Below are positions 61,601 to 64,000 of a DNA stretch of 64,000 nucleotides, in pieces (position 1 is the stretch's first letter; each line of letters begins with the position of its first letter). A program made the position numbers and the translations under genes. Below the pieces are notes generated by a model. The model saw nothing but the letters and a program-made list of their open reading frames with translations, was not told the origin of the DNA and made no database searches. Source of the DNA: Owenia fusiformis (Eukaryota; Annelida; Polychaeta; Sabellida; Oweniidae); the NCBI GenBank assembly GCA_903813345.2, contig CAIIXF020000002.1, positions 27,103,223 through 27,167,222 of the forward strand, written 5' to 3'.

Positions 61601-63975
61601 GCTGTCCAATCAACATCTAATCCATCAACCACCAGGTCGGTCAGTAACATCACAGCAAGGTTACATCTGAAAAAACAAAAAGTTCACTAGGGTTATAAAT
61701 ATATATATATATATCTGTAGTAACTAGTATTTTGGTCTACATGTTTTTTGATTTTTGAAGTTTTTTTAAATTGCAATTTCTGGAGACCAATCACTAGTTT
61801 TACCTCTAGAACAATTGGATCGAACAATCCTATTTACCCTAATTGTACTAAATAAGAATACAACATGTAAAGTAAATGATACTCAATACTTCATGATCAA
61901 ATGTTGCCTTCAGCCAATGTACAGTTAACCTTAAAATTGAAACACTGAAAACATGCAAATCAACAGTATATGAGCTCATGTATTTGTTTAAAAATTTCAA
62001 GAAAATATTCACCTATTAAATCCCTGATTTGGTTCCATTTTATCAGGCAAGAATTCAGAGAGTGGGGCAAAATACCCGCCATATGCTGGCATTGGTAAAG
62101 GGTACGGCACTGGGGACTCACTCCGGAGCCTCTCAATCCCTGGTCTTGATGTTACATTCACAATAGTCATGGGGATGATGTCATCTTCTGGTGTGATGTC
62201 ATGTATTTTAGTTGTGACATCATTTTTGGCACTACTTGTACTTGTTGTGCTGCATAAGCTTCTTAAACTGGCAGCTGAGTTTGTCCTTGACGTACTACAA
62301 ATAATGGGCAGCCATTGTTTTATGACATATGAAAAAAATGTTGGGTGTGTTTACGGAAAACAGTTTATAATTAAAGTAAATGACAGTTATGTTCTCATGC
62401 TGAAGATATATGGTTATAACCTCCTTAAATATCAAATAAATGTCATATTGCATGTTGAAATTGGTTAAGAATATCTCTGTCACGGATTTAAAATAGTCTT
62501 CTATTCATTTAACTTACTCCTCTTTTTCATCAGTGCTGTGCCGTTTAGTGTGCAGCACCCCCTTTTCAAGGACCTCTTCATTACAAGGATGTCCATTGCG
62601 CTTCTGAACTTCTGGTGAAGTCATGGCCTTCTTGATTGTTGTAAGCCTATAGAAGGGTGGGGTCTGGGTACGCTCAACATTGTATGTGAGAGACTCTACA
62701 GTCTGAAATGAAAACAAAATAGAAAGAATGATTTACATAACAGTGCTGGTATATACAAATGTATCATTTCATTTATTTTTGTATTTAGTCTTTGTACAAT
62801 ATGATGTTTTATCCTTTTACATGTAGAGTAGAGCTACTTATAAAATGAAAATGCTTAATTCAAGGTAACGGCAGATCAGAATAAAATATATTGCACAGCT
62901 GAATATACAATAAAAGCAAAGTAAGTGTTTCACCTTGAAATAGTGTTCCACCTAGAAATAGTGTTCCACCTAGAAATAGTGTTCCACCTTGAAATATTGT
63001 TCCACCTAGAAATAATGATTCACTAGGGAGGTGATTCACTTCACAGGTTTGACTGTACATAAAACACACTAGAATGACATCAGCCTGACATAAAAAGTTC
63101 CTGTACCTGTAACTCATTCATGATGTCATCTATGAGCTTATCAGGTTTAGAGTTGGCCAGGTACACAATCACTCTCTTTGCCTGCAACAGAAATTCAATA
63201 ATACGATAAAATGATCACAATATAGCACCCAAGGGTGGGATAAAAAAAACAATTTTATATTCTAAGGGTAAAATAATTAAATAACTTCAATGAATTGACG
63301 ATACCATCATTTTTGTTTTTTCAAACATTTCTGATTTCATTTGAGTTTGAGTTAAGATTTATCCTTATGGACAGATTGTTGCATCAATCTTTAAACCCTG
63401 TGAGGCTTGTGGCAATGAGAATGTTGCCTGCTCTTTCCATTCATTTTACTCATTTAAGAGATCTTTATCTAATTTACAAGGCAGGCCCGTAGCCAGGGGA
63501 GGTTCGATTGGTTTGAGCAACCCCCCGGCCAAAAATTCTTTCAAAATCATGCAGTTTCTCACCATTCTGAGCACTTTTTAAGTGATTTTGGCCATTTTTG
63601 GACCAAAATTGTCAAAAGTGAACTTCAAAAAGTTAACCCCCCTTGGCAAATCCTGGCTATGGGCCTGCAATGCTATGGCAATCAGGGAGACATTGCCATG
63701 CTGCGCTAAAACAGAGTTCCTTGCTACAATGGACAATGGACATGTGTTCATTACAGAGAGGGCCCATTAACATGTAAGTCAATGGAAAAATATGATAGTT
63801 TTGAAAACTGCTCCTTATAGTGAGAAATGTTCCAGATACAGTACTTTTCCCTCAGACAGGTTTTACTGAACATGTACTTACATATGGTAGAAGCTCTGTT
63901 GGGGCCATTCCTGCCACAATGATGAGGTATCTGACTATAATCTTCAGATTATTCGACCAACAGTCAAAGTAAATC
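19449..63975 (-). CDS. fry: Furry (FRY/FRYL) orthologue, C-terminal half, 30 exons, 5' partial
   Basis: Minus-strand gene entering from beyond the right edge and ending at the TGA 19449-19451. Exons in coding order: 63882-63975, 63107-63181, 62518-62702, 62013-62294, 61566-61666, 61071-61259, 60720-60897, 59887-60097, 59269-59620, 58813-59045, 56913-57023, 50897-50996, 50136-50233, 49531-49698, 44032-44172, 43205-43382, 41593-41807, 40942-41016, 37454-37544, 37001-37095, 35980-36105, 35407-35537, 34861-35074, 33814-33904, 33217-33281, 32767-32943, 26029-26139, 20948-21141, 20073-20170, 19449-19609. All junctions keep frame; total 4540 nt, 1512 codons plus stop. Colinear with the second half of vertebrate FRYL (about 3000 aa), for example [32 protein letters not shown] and WPSDIFG. 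Family knowledge: Furry is a HEAT/ARM-like scaffold that binds and activates NDR/Tricornered kinases and acts in cell morphogenesis, dendrite patterning and mitosis. Odd: many exon borders are tandemly duplicated into introns, and two genes are nested inside. Exon calls are by homology and splice consensus only. Confidence 0.95.
19918..20123 (-). repeat. 4-copy tandem repeat of fry exon 29 3' end plus donor (51/47-bp period)
   Basis: Four copies of the segment encoding [15 protein letters not shown] plus GTAAGTCC, with donors at 20067, 20016, 19969 and 19918. Spacings are 51, 47 and 51 bp; the 47-bp step lacks one TAAG. Using the second donor would add 17 residues in frame. Confidence 0.92.
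20073..20170 (-). CDS. fry: fry exon 29
   Basis: 98 nt, TTTCAG acceptor; donor GTAAGT at 20067-20072. It encodes [20 protein letters not shown], matching FRYL SLWPSDIFGSCEDDPVQTLL, the hallmark near the C-terminus. Three more donor copies follow (alternative starts 20022, 19975, 19924). Confidence 0.93.
20467..20611. mobile_element. GTCACCAC-family MITE
   Basis: Begins TTAACATGTAAAACGTCACCA, contains CCATTTGTTACAGACACC and AAAAAGTTGG, ends GTGACAAGTGGTGACAT; the ends are inverted GTCACCA/TGGTGAC. Related copies: 8379-8530, about 18060-18180 (partial), 36743-36983 (two), 41930-42079 and 56780-56897. Confidence 0.75.
20790..21008 (-). repeat. 3-copy tandem repeat of fry exon 28 3' end plus donor (73-bp period)
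   Basis: Three copies of the segment encoding [20 protein letters not shown] followed by GTATRAAGTTCTT, at 73-bp spacing. The upstream-most donor (20942-20947) gives the ordinary exon; the other two would shift frame by one base per unit. Confidence 0.92.
20948..21141 (-). CDS. fry: fry exon 28
   Basis: 194 nt, CAG acceptor; donor GTATAA at 20942-20947. It encodes [20 protein letters not shown] and ends in IQIVHTLR, leading into the WPSDIFG exon. Its 3' end and donor are repeated twice more (alternative exon starts 20875 and 20802). Confidence 0.88.
22061..22758 (+). CDS. Sulfotransferase exon 1 (signal anchor, stem repeat, PAPS 5' loop)
   Basis: ATG at 22061 starts the only frame that carries the membrane anchor; GTAATT donor after 22758. 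It ends in [11 protein letters not shown] plus two bases of Arg. Confidence 0.9.
22061..24603 (+). CDS. Carbohydrate sulfotransferase (GlcNAc/Gal-6-O type), 3 exons, nested in fry intron
   Basis: Exons 22061-22758, 23207-23840 and 24340-24603 join in frame (GT..AG at both introns) to 531 residues. Type II Golgi membrane layout: short basic N-terminus, one membrane segment at about residues 20-40 ([15 protein letters not shown]), stem, then the catalytic domain. The 5'-PAPS loop is [18 protein letters not shown] (about 175-192) and the 3'-phosphate motif is [13 protein letters not shown] (about 389-401). These are features of the CHST1/3/5/7 family, which moves sulfate from PAPS to C6 of GlcNAc or Gal. 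The stem (about 87-172) is an unusual repeat of NKD/GNK units. It lies wholly inside the fry intron 21142-26028 on the opposite strand. Exact acceptor sugar unknown. Confidence 0.92.
22320..22575 (+). repeat. In-frame coding repeat (NKD units) in the sulfotransferase stem
   Basis: Imperfect tandem codons built on AATAAGGAT (NKD) with spacers such as QISG, AYPS, TNPS and EIPG. It stays in frame and separates the membrane anchor from the catalytic domain; strongly hydrophilic and probably unstructured. Confidence 0.85.
23207..23840 (+). CDS. Sulfotransferase exon 2 (catalytic core)
   Basis: TTCCAG acceptor, GTATTG donor. It carries a cysteine-rich segment, the acidic start [10 protein letters not shown] and the VRDPRG motif. 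Read-through into the intron stops after a few codons. Confidence 0.9.
24340..24603 (+). CDS. Sulfotransferase exon 3 (C-terminus)
   Basis: CACATCCAG acceptor, then [18 protein letters not shown], typical of the family's RYEDLA...P...L segment, a late Trp-containing QGRWTEKL motif and the TGA at 24601-24603. Confidence 0.9.
   Translation, partial: VKYEDLALNNEDKIRRIYKHIGQDVPVSLLKWFKSVGHTCNSNVEDCTKANSRQGRWTEKLTNTTMNLLSTYCQDVLQYFKYEVDLN
24895..25822. mobile_element. 928-bp hAT-like non-autonomous element
   Basis: Ends GGGTTTTCGG and CGAAAACCCT are inverted repeats; subterminal GACCGACC / GGTCGGTG motifs are also inverted. It is flanked by the 8-bp duplication GTAAATAG (24887-24894 and 25823-25830). 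An 8-bp duplication and these ends fit the hAT superfamily. No transposase frame. Confidence 0.88.
26029..26139 (-). CDS. fry: fry exon 27
   Basis: 111 nt, 37 codons, TTTTTAG acceptor and GTAAGA donor. It encodes [20 protein letters not shown], matching FRYL LELCRRLYKLHFQLLLLFQA. It is isolated between two introns of about 6.6 and 4.9 kb. Confidence 0.94.
26368..26499. mobile_element. pogo-like MITE (CAGTAAAACYTG ends)
   Basis: Starts CAGTAAAACTTGTGGAAGTG, ends ACAGATTTTTCTG, flanked by TA on both sides. Terminal motif and TA target fit pogo/Tigger-type non-autonomous elements. Confidence 0.75.
27107..27940. mobile_element. 834-bp palindromic MITE with 5-bp target duplication
   Basis: Near-perfect palindrome with ends CACAGGCTGGTATCG; both halves carry TTTGTCCGCTGTGACGGAGC, and the same motif recurs inverted at the centre (27490-27560). 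Flanked by ACAAC on both sides (27102-27106 and 27941-27945). It lies in the fry intron between exons 27 and 26. The short frame at 27659-27868 is one arm, not a gene. Confidence 0.88.
28261..28375. repeat. Hairpin-forming inverted repeat
   Basis: TTATGTCC...ATATATGCCTTCGGTCTGTCG faces TGACAGACCTCAGGCATATAT...GGGACATAA, with a central AATATAGCCC/GGGCTATATT. Likely a small foldback element. Confidence 0.8.
28725..29228. repeat. Minisatellite, about 34-bp period
   Basis: About 14 units of AGCCAAGCTACAGATCAAGTC-type sequence ending TGCACTATAACCT. In the fry intron between exons 26 and 27. No coding meaning on either strand. Confidence 0.9.
29990..30775. repeat. Two-level minisatellite (about 14-bp units inside a 248-bp higher-order repeat)
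   Basis: Short GGACAACTCAACCCCT-like units run through the region. On top of these a 248-bp block with ACTACATAATGCTTAAGATC recurs at 30191, 30439 and 30687. A few single units recur at 31675-31735 in opposite orientation. Confidence 0.9.
32512..32722. repeat. Three 70/71-bp tandem units
   Basis: Three copies of GGAAAAACATACCATATATG followed by ATTCAAATTTTACGA, starting at 32512, 32583 and 32653, just downstream of the exon 26 donor. No exon sequence is included. The plus-strand open frame across it is a by-product. Confidence 0.88.
32767..32943 (-). CDS. fry: fry exon 26
   Basis: 177 nt, 59 codons, TAG acceptor and GTGCAT donor. It encodes [20 protein letters not shown] and [10 protein letters not shown], matching FRYL LMSCGLLETLKFGVLELQEH and DTYNVKREAA. 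Confidence 0.92.
33217..33281 (-). CDS. fry: fry exon 25
   Basis: 65 nt, AAG acceptor and GTAAGT donor. It encodes [19 protein letters not shown], matching FRYL LEVMMLCSECPTVFVDAET. Confidence 0.9.
33814..33904 (-). CDS. fry: fry exon 24
   Basis: 91 nt, TAG acceptor and GTATCC donor. It encodes [17 protein letters not shown], matching FRYL TIQRKFGEITNEAVSFL. Confidence 0.88.
34861..35074 (-). CDS. fry: fry exon 23
   Basis: 214 nt, CAG acceptor and GTAAGG donor. It ends with [17 protein letters not shown] and FSLFTKLFK, matching FRYL EEAWRCHVNQMLSDTDG and FHVFSRLFQ, the start of the conserved C-terminal helical region. Confidence 0.93.
35407..35537 (-). CDS. fry: fry exon 22
   Basis: 131 nt, CAG acceptor and GTAAGT donor. 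Ser-rich disordered segment including [10 protein letters not shown], a possible basic phosphosite cluster. Weak family similarity; supported by splice sites and matching phase. Confidence 0.8.
35620..35799. mobile_element. pogo-like MITE
   Basis: CAGTGAAACCTGTATATAGTG at the left and GACAGGTTTTACTG at the right; right flank TA, left flank TT. Internal GTGAACACCT motifs are repeated in both orientations. Lies between fry exons 22 and 21. Confidence 0.75.
35980..36105 (-). CDS. fry: fry exon 21
   Basis: 126 nt, 42 codons, TTTACAG acceptor and GTTAGT donor. It encodes [19 protein letters not shown] and ends EESSDDE, matching FRYL FNWGVRRRSLDSIDK and DESSEEE. The acceptor with the first ~68 nt is repeated upstream at 101-bp steps. 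Confidence 0.9.
36106..36530 (-). repeat. Tandem repeat of fry exon 21 5' part plus acceptor (101-bp period)
   Basis: CAG acceptors followed by GGTGARAATGCTGCAGC occur at 101-bp steps after the true exon end at 36105 (36206, 36307 and 36408), then a diverged copy about 114 bp further on. Each unit carries about 68 nt of exon 21 ([11 protein letters not shown]...) and about 33 nt of intron. Confidence 0.92.
36743..36983. mobile_element. Two adjacent GTCACCAC-family MITEs
   Basis: A 5' truncated copy followed by a second complete one starting near 36840; both share GCCATTTGTTACAGATG and AAGTTGG; end GGTGGTGACATAAAAAA. In fry between exons 21 and 20, ending about 17 bp from exon 20's donor side. 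Confidence 0.7.
37001..37095 (-). CDS. fry: fry exon 20
   Basis: 95 nt, TTTTAG acceptor and GTTTGT donor. It encodes [20 protein letters not shown], matching FRYL NSSEQQFGVFKDFDFLDVEL, a diagnostic motif of the family. Confidence 0.95.
37454..37544 (-). CDS. fry: fry exon 19
   Basis: 91 nt, TTGCAG acceptor and GTACTA donor. It begins [15 protein letters not shown], continuing FRYL NPS|VVFSS; the rest is a Ser/Glu-rich acidic linker. Confidence 0.88.
37933..38756. repeat. Minisatellite, 102-bp period, 8 copies
   Basis: Eight units of exactly 102 bp beginning GTGACACCCTCCCTCTCATA. Two variants (ACTAGCAT with CATGGAGG; ACTGGCAT with CATAGAGG) alternate in part, suggesting a 204-bp higher-order step. 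Intronic, between fry exons 18 and 19. Confidence 0.93.
39266..39462. repeat. 7 x 28-bp repeat of small palindromes
   Basis: Each 28-bp unit contains TGACACTGAATGAGTGTCA, a perfect 7-bp inverted repeat with a 5-nt loop, spaced by GCCCARTTT. Seven units; one has a base lost. Intronic. Confidence 0.92.
40942..41016 (-). CDS. fry: fry exon 18
   Basis: 75 nt, 25 codons, CAG acceptor and GTAAGT donor. It encodes [14 protein letters not shown]...GLPKSPS, matching FRYL RTREKLMNVLSLCG...GLPKNPS. Confidence 0.92.
41593..41807 (-). CDS. fry: fry exon 17
   Basis: 215 nt, CAG acceptor and GTACAT donor. It begins [19 protein letters not shown], matching FRYL KTLDFHFDISETPIIGNKY, and ends in [11 protein letters not shown], matching VSWKRPQLSQ. 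The middle is a variable Ser/Glu-rich linker. Confidence 0.92.
41930..42079. mobile_element. GTCACCAC-family MITE
   Basis: TTTACATGCAAAATGCCACCACC start, CATTTGTTACAG and AAAAGTTGG in the middle, TTCTGGTGGTGACATAAAA end. Intron between fry exons 17 and 16. Confidence 0.7.
42182..42409. mobile_element. pogo-like MITE
   Basis: CAGTAAAACCTGTCTTAGTG to ACACAGGTTTTTCTG, flanked by TA on each side. It includes a short internal duplication (GACTTCTGTATAAAATCACC). Confidence 0.8.
43205..43382 (-). CDS. fry: fry exon 16
   Basis: 178 nt, CAG acceptor and GTTGGT donor. It begins [20 protein letters not shown] and ends KKELPG, matching FRYL SPYWKEALNILKLVVSRSAS and SKELPG. Confidence 0.93.
43568..44031 (-). 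repeat. Minisatellite of donor-like units next to fry exon 15 (21-bp period)
   Basis: About 22 head-to-tail units of roughly 21 bp, starting immediately at the exon 15 donor. On the coding strand most units contain GAGGTGGGTAC or GAGGTGAGTAC, close copies of the real junction GAG|GTGAGTACG at 44025-44034. Part of the array (about 43650-43845) has a 63-bp higher-order period repeated three times. Open frames in this array on both strands are consequences of the repeat, not genes. Confidence 0.9.
44032..44172 (-). CDS. fry: fry exon 15 (full-length copy)
   Basis: 141 nt, 47 codons, phase 0, TTGCAG acceptor and GTGAGT donor. It encodes [20 protein letters not shown] and ends in [10 protein letters not shown], matching FRYL LLEKGLSSMQQSLLQIIYSL and EIIKIIGKYVQ. 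This is the only copy with the exon's 3' half; 45 truncated copies of its 5' half with acceptor lie upstream. Confidence 0.92.
44173..49347 (-). repeat. 45-copy tandem array of fry exon 15 5' half plus 3' splice site (115-bp period)
   Basis: Forty-five consecutive 115-bp units (5175 bp exactly) with no length variation. On the minus strand each unit is a 37-nt intron-like piece (GTRCATGTAC... ending TTATTGCAG) followed by 78 nt that encode [20 protein letters not shown] and the next six residues of exon 15. Every copy keeps the CAG acceptor and is open across its 26 codons; differences are point changes (V/I, C/F, D/Y, V/M, T/S and silent ones). The last unit runs into the full exon 15 at 44032-44172. 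Because 115 is not a multiple of three, read-through of successive units shifts frame and stops, giving the short frames seen here. Confidence 0.96.
49531..49698 (-). CDS. fry: fry exon 14
   Basis: 168 nt, 56 codons, AAG acceptor and GTAGGT donor. It encodes [20 protein letters not shown] and [10 protein letters not shown], matching FRYL LVNLAHMMSLYSTHTYSRDC and VVCRYLHDSF. Confidence 0.92.
50136..50233 (-). CDS. fry: fry exon 13 (minimal form; alternative acceptors up to 50512)
   Basis: 98 nt with GTACAT donor, encoding [19 protein letters not shown]...[10 protein letters not shown], matching FRYL GFPLNILCLLPHLIQHFDS...CKETASRIAK. Four equivalent TAG acceptors follow upstream at 93-bp steps (exon ends 50233, 50326, 50419, 50512). 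All extended forms stay open in frame, so 0, 31, 62 or 93 residues could be added. Confidence 0.9.
50136..50512 (-). repeat. 4-copy tandem repeat of fry exon 13 5' part plus acceptor (93-bp period)
   Basis: Four units at exact 93-bp spacing, each holding a TAG acceptor followed by the codons for [19 protein letters not shown]. The period is 31 codons and the whole stretch stays open on the coding strand; the unit between exon copies would read as a short hydrophobic segment IHVHVIFI. Confidence 0.93.
50897..50996 (-). CDS. fry: fry exon 12
   Basis: 100 nt, CAG acceptor and GTAAGT donor. It encodes [19 protein letters not shown] and ends in DPTQALG, matching FRYL GFTSASTQEMTVHLLSKLI and DPSQLSG. 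Confidence 0.9.
51650..52165. repeat. Minisatellite, 32-bp period, about 16 copies
   Basis: Units of AAGGAAACCAAATACCCAAT followed by ATCCTAAACTAT. An early sub-block has CAAATCCCCAAT and a later one CAAATACCCAAT. In fry intron 11. Confidence 0.93.
52186..52500. repeat. Direct duplication of about 100 bp, 213 bp apart
   Basis: The block from GGAAYTACTGTATTATCACA to TTTGACATCAAAA occurs at 52186-52285 and again at 52399-52500 with a few changes. Confidence 0.85.
53179..53463. repeat. 285-bp palindrome
   Basis: GAACCAGGAGTCATAGGGGG at the left faces CCCCCTATGACTCCTGGTTC at the right; the arms meet at CAGCTCACCATGTG / CACCATGTGAGCTG. The left arm is itself the second of two diverged direct copies (first at about 52975-53095). 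It lies between the GPCR 3' end and the 32-bp array. Confidence 0.88.
53641..53646 (-). terminator. Candidate polyadenylation signal for the GPCR
   Basis: AATAAA on the minus strand about 146 nt downstream of the GPCR stop codon. Confidence 0.45.
53792..54721 (-). CDS. Class A GPCR, melatonin-receptor-like, intronless, nested in fry intron 11
   Basis: 309 residues, single exon, ATG at 54719-54721. Seven membrane segments: [17 protein letters not shown] with the TM1 Asn, [14 protein letters not shown] with the TM2 Asp, [13 protein letters not shown]...VDRY with the TM3 Cys and DRY, a TM4 around [22 protein letters not shown] with the TM5 Pro, [16 protein letters not shown] in TM6 and [10 protein letters not shown] in TM7. 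The NSIMY variant of NPxxY and the [11 protein letters not shown] tail resemble melatonin/GPR50-type and related orphan receptors. ECL2 has a Cys (IGYCIYN). Ligand unknown. It lies in the fry intron 50997-56912 on the same strand. Confidence 0.93.
   Translation of the reverse strand: MEPKHIVDIVFMVTVGVIGVFGNALIIVTVIFNKQLQTISNVFIVYVAIADLFVCAFMCPIVATNTLMGYDVIGFHCAWFGYLCMISLGISINMLAVLAVDRYFYICRQGQYRKVFNPRSVVGISFGVLLYVCLMCMPGFFGWGKTAFVTKIGYCIYNHMDSISYTLFLMSIGIIMPLTITFICYIKTFITIRSSSKSVASHNTNVTSKSTAQSKKMRQVLAFFLVSLLFVLFWSPYALTVIIDSGDILPKEWLVFVTRLAISNSCVNSIMYGIVNKNFRNGYKKVLLCGTKQEEHREISVNTVTMSQP
55425..55772. repeat. TTTG microsatellites in three clusters
   Basis: Runs of GTTT/TTTG at 55425-55460, 55555-55610 and 55698-55772, separated by related unique blocks (CATTGGGCATAA and CAGATGTAACAGT recur), so the whole is a degenerate tandem duplication. 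Confidence 0.85.
56321..56478. mobile_element. CAGGCCCGTAGC-type MITE
   Basis: Ends CAGGCCCGTAGCTAGGGG and CCCTTGGCTACGGGCCTG are inverted repeats. Internal CAAAATCATGCAGT and TTGGACCAAAATTGTCA are shared with the copy at 63482-63667. No clear target duplication. Confidence 0.8.
56780..56897. mobile_element. GTCACCAC-family MITE
   Basis: AGTATTAACATCCAAAATGTC start, CCATTTGTAACAGAC inside, AATGGTGATATGAAAATAC end. It ends about 15 bp from the donor of fry exon 11. Confidence 0.7.
56913..57023 (-). CDS. fry: fry exon 11
   Basis: 111 nt, 37 codons, phase 0, TTTTTAG acceptor and GTAATA donor. It encodes [18 protein letters not shown] and [13 protein letters not shown], matching FRYL LPLDKSESREKIENVQSK and WTNFPGLQQLFLK. 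Its acceptor and first 28 or so nucleotides are repeated four more times upstream. Confidence 0.92.
57000..57290 (-). repeat. 5-copy tandem repeat of fry exon 11 acceptor and exon start (66-bp period)
   Basis: Five units at exact 66-bp spacing. On the coding strand each has TTGTTTTTAG followed by the first ~28 nt of exon 11 ([10 protein letters not shown]). Acceptor positions give exon ends at 57023, 57089, 57155, 57221 and 57287. Only the 57023 form continues into the full exon; the others meet the next in-frame TAG after 22 codons. Confidence 0.93.
57338..57500. mobile_element. pogo-like MITE
   Basis: CAGTTTAACCTGTCCTAGTG to ATACAGGTTTTACTG; left flank TA. Sits just upstream of the exon 11 acceptor array. 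Confidence 0.75.
58412..58497. repeat. GACG/GACT tetranucleotide repeat
   Basis: GGAC-based run changing from ACGG to GACT units, followed by CCGAACTTCGTTCGTTGGG. Such ends are common in dispersed invertebrate repeats. Confidence 0.85.
58530..58830 (-). repeat. Degenerate duplication spanning the fry exon 10 donor
   Basis: A block at about 58742-58830 with the end of exon 10 (AAGGTTGCTGGAAAAG then GTAAGGAAGG) has a second, diverged copy at about 58540-58642 (AAGGTTGTTTGAAAAG then GTAAGCAAGG). The flanking intron sequences also match (AAATATATTTTTG, TTTCTAGAAA). Confidence 0.75.
58813..59045 (-). CDS. fry: fry exon 10
   Basis: 233 nt, CAG acceptor and GTAAGG donor. Variable Arg/Ser-rich start, then [20 protein letters not shown], matching [25 protein letters not shown] degenerate second copy of its 3' end and donor lies about 190 bp downstream (58610-58642). 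Confidence 0.94.
59269..59620 (-). CDS. fry: fry exon 9
   Basis: 352 nt, the longest furry exon here. It begins [20 protein letters not shown] and contains [16 protein letters not shown] and [10 protein letters not shown], matching [39 protein letters not shown] and LTLESAIDTL. The 3' part is a variable Ser/Lys-rich linker. Confidence 0.95.
59887..60097 (-). CDS. fry: fry exon 8
   Basis: 211 nt, TAG acceptor and GTAAGG donor. It encodes [14 protein letters not shown]...[13 protein letters not shown], nearly identical to FRYL KRGPLWNHEDVSAK...[13 protein letters not shown]. Confidence 0.95.
60533..60706. mobile_element. pogo-like MITE next to fry exon 7 donor
   Basis: CAGTAAAACCTGTCTAAGTG to TACAGGTTTTTCTG, TA on both sides. 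Its right end is 13 bp from the last base of exon 7. Confidence 0.8.
60720..60897 (-). CDS. fry: fry exon 7
   Basis: 178 nt, CAG acceptor and GTAATT donor. Polar linker ending in ALIEFLSSR, matching FRYL TLMEFITSR. A pogo-like MITE ends 13 bp from the donor side of this exon. Confidence 0.9.
61071..61259 (-). CDS. fry: fry exon 6
   Basis: 189 nt, CAG acceptor and GTGAGT donor. It encodes [20 protein letters not shown] and the following VLLSNRN segment, matching FRYL VYEHCKRLLLHLLIVMG and VLLRNKE. Confidence 0.93.
61566..61666 (-). CDS. fry: fry exon 5
   Basis: 101 nt, CAG acceptor and GTAAAC donor. It encodes [20 protein letters not shown], matching FRYL CNIAVILLTDLIIDHSVKVEW. One of the most conserved helical segments in the window. 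Confidence 0.93.
62013..62294 (-). CDS. fry: fry exon 4
   Basis: 282 nt. The 5' half is a low-complexity Ser/Thr-rich linker; the 3' half reads [18 protein letters not shown], the counterpart of FRYL EPLPFPPAGGCWSPL. TAG acceptor, GTGAAT donor; the last two bases join the next exon to make Arg. Confidence 0.88.
62518..62702 (-). CDS. fry: fry exon 3
   Basis: 185 nt, GTAAGT donor at 62512-62517. It contains [13 protein letters not shown], the counterpart of FRYL NPPYYRITSSYKI, followed by a polar, poorly conserved linker rich in K and E. Confidence 0.9.
63107..63181 (-). CDS. fry: fry exon 2
   Basis: 75 nt, 25 codons, phase 0 on both sides, TTGCAG acceptor and GTACAG donor. It reads [16 protein letters not shown]..., matching FRYL VKKVIVYLGRDKTMQL. 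Confidence 0.9.
63482..63667. mobile_element. CAGGCCCGTAGC-type MITE, second copy
   Basis: CAGGCCCGTAGCCAGGGGAGG to CCTGGCTATGGGCCTG; internal blocks match the copy at 56321-56478. In fry between exons 2 and 1. Confidence 0.8.
63690..63868. mobile_element. Partial pogo-like MITE
   Basis: Right end CAGACAGGTTTTACTG is clear; the left end is degenerate. Lies between fry exons 1 and 2. A related diverged copy is at about 62930-63055 (CACAGGTTTGACTG end). Confidence 0.55.
63882..63975 (-). CDS. fry: fry exon 1 of window
   Basis: 94-nt exon. CAG acceptor just right of 63975, GTAAGT donor at 63876-63881. It encodes [12 protein letters not shown]...LLPY, matching FRYL WPKNLKIILHFL...LLPY. It starts with the last base of a split codon, so further exons lie beyond the window. 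Confidence 0.88.
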
Positions 63976-64000
63976 CTGTCTCTTATTGTAAAATACTTGA

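Noticed and set aside
62169-62468. 99-residue plus-strand hydrophobic frame
   Set aside because: Antisense to furry exon 4 and its flanking intron; the minus strand has the homologous protein.

Overview
This is a stretch of an AT-rich animal nuclear genome, most likely a marine invertebrate: amphioxus-, hemichordate- or echinoderm-like, although a lophotrochozoan cannot be excluded. The grounds are short exons with GT..AG borders in long introns, many small inverted-repeat transposons and long minisatellites. No bacterial operons, tRNA, rRNA or CRISPR were seen.

The main feature is the C-terminal half of a furry (FRY/FRYL) orthologue on the minus strand. I could place 30 consecutive coding exons from 63975 (5' side, gene enters from beyond the right edge) down to the TGA at 19449-19451. 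All exon phases fit together and sum to 4540 nt (1 nt of a split codon, then 1512 codons and a stop). Furry is a giant HEAT/ARM-like scaffold that activates NDR/Tricornered kinases in cell shape, neurite patterning and mitosis. Two other genes sit inside its introns: a 3-exon carbohydrate (GlcNAc/Gal-6-O type) sulfotransferase on the plus strand (22061-24603), and a single-exon class A GPCR of melatonin-receptor-like type on the minus strand (53792-54721).

The most unusual observation is that at least seven exons of this furry gene have had one border (a splice site plus adjoining exon sequence) tandemly duplicated into the intron. Extra 3' splice sites with exon 5' ends occur at exon 11 (66 bp x 5), exon 13 (93 bp x 4), exon 15 (115 bp, 45 extra copies over 5175 bp without a single length change) and exon 21 (101 bp, about 5). 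Extra 5' splice sites with exon 3' ends occur at exon 29 (51/47 bp x 4), exon 28 (73 bp x 3) and exon 10 (one degenerate extra copy). In addition, the donor of exon 15 is followed by about 22 donor-like 21-bp units. Some arrays keep the reading frame (93 bp, and the first 51 bp step), one places an in-frame TAG in each extra copy (66 bp), and the others shift frame.

Left of furry (1-19 kb) only one further gene is supported: a minus-strand gene with a signal-peptide exon (14274-14364) and a phase-compatible second exon (4064-4216), possibly the start of a periplasmic-binding-protein-like receptor ectodomain. The rest is non-coding sequence with MITEs (two palindromic ones with 5-bp target duplications and CAC ends, one 928-bp hAT-like element, pogo-like CAGTAAAACCTG elements, a GTCACCAC family) and intronic minisatellites (28, 32, 34, 70, 102 and 248 bp periods).
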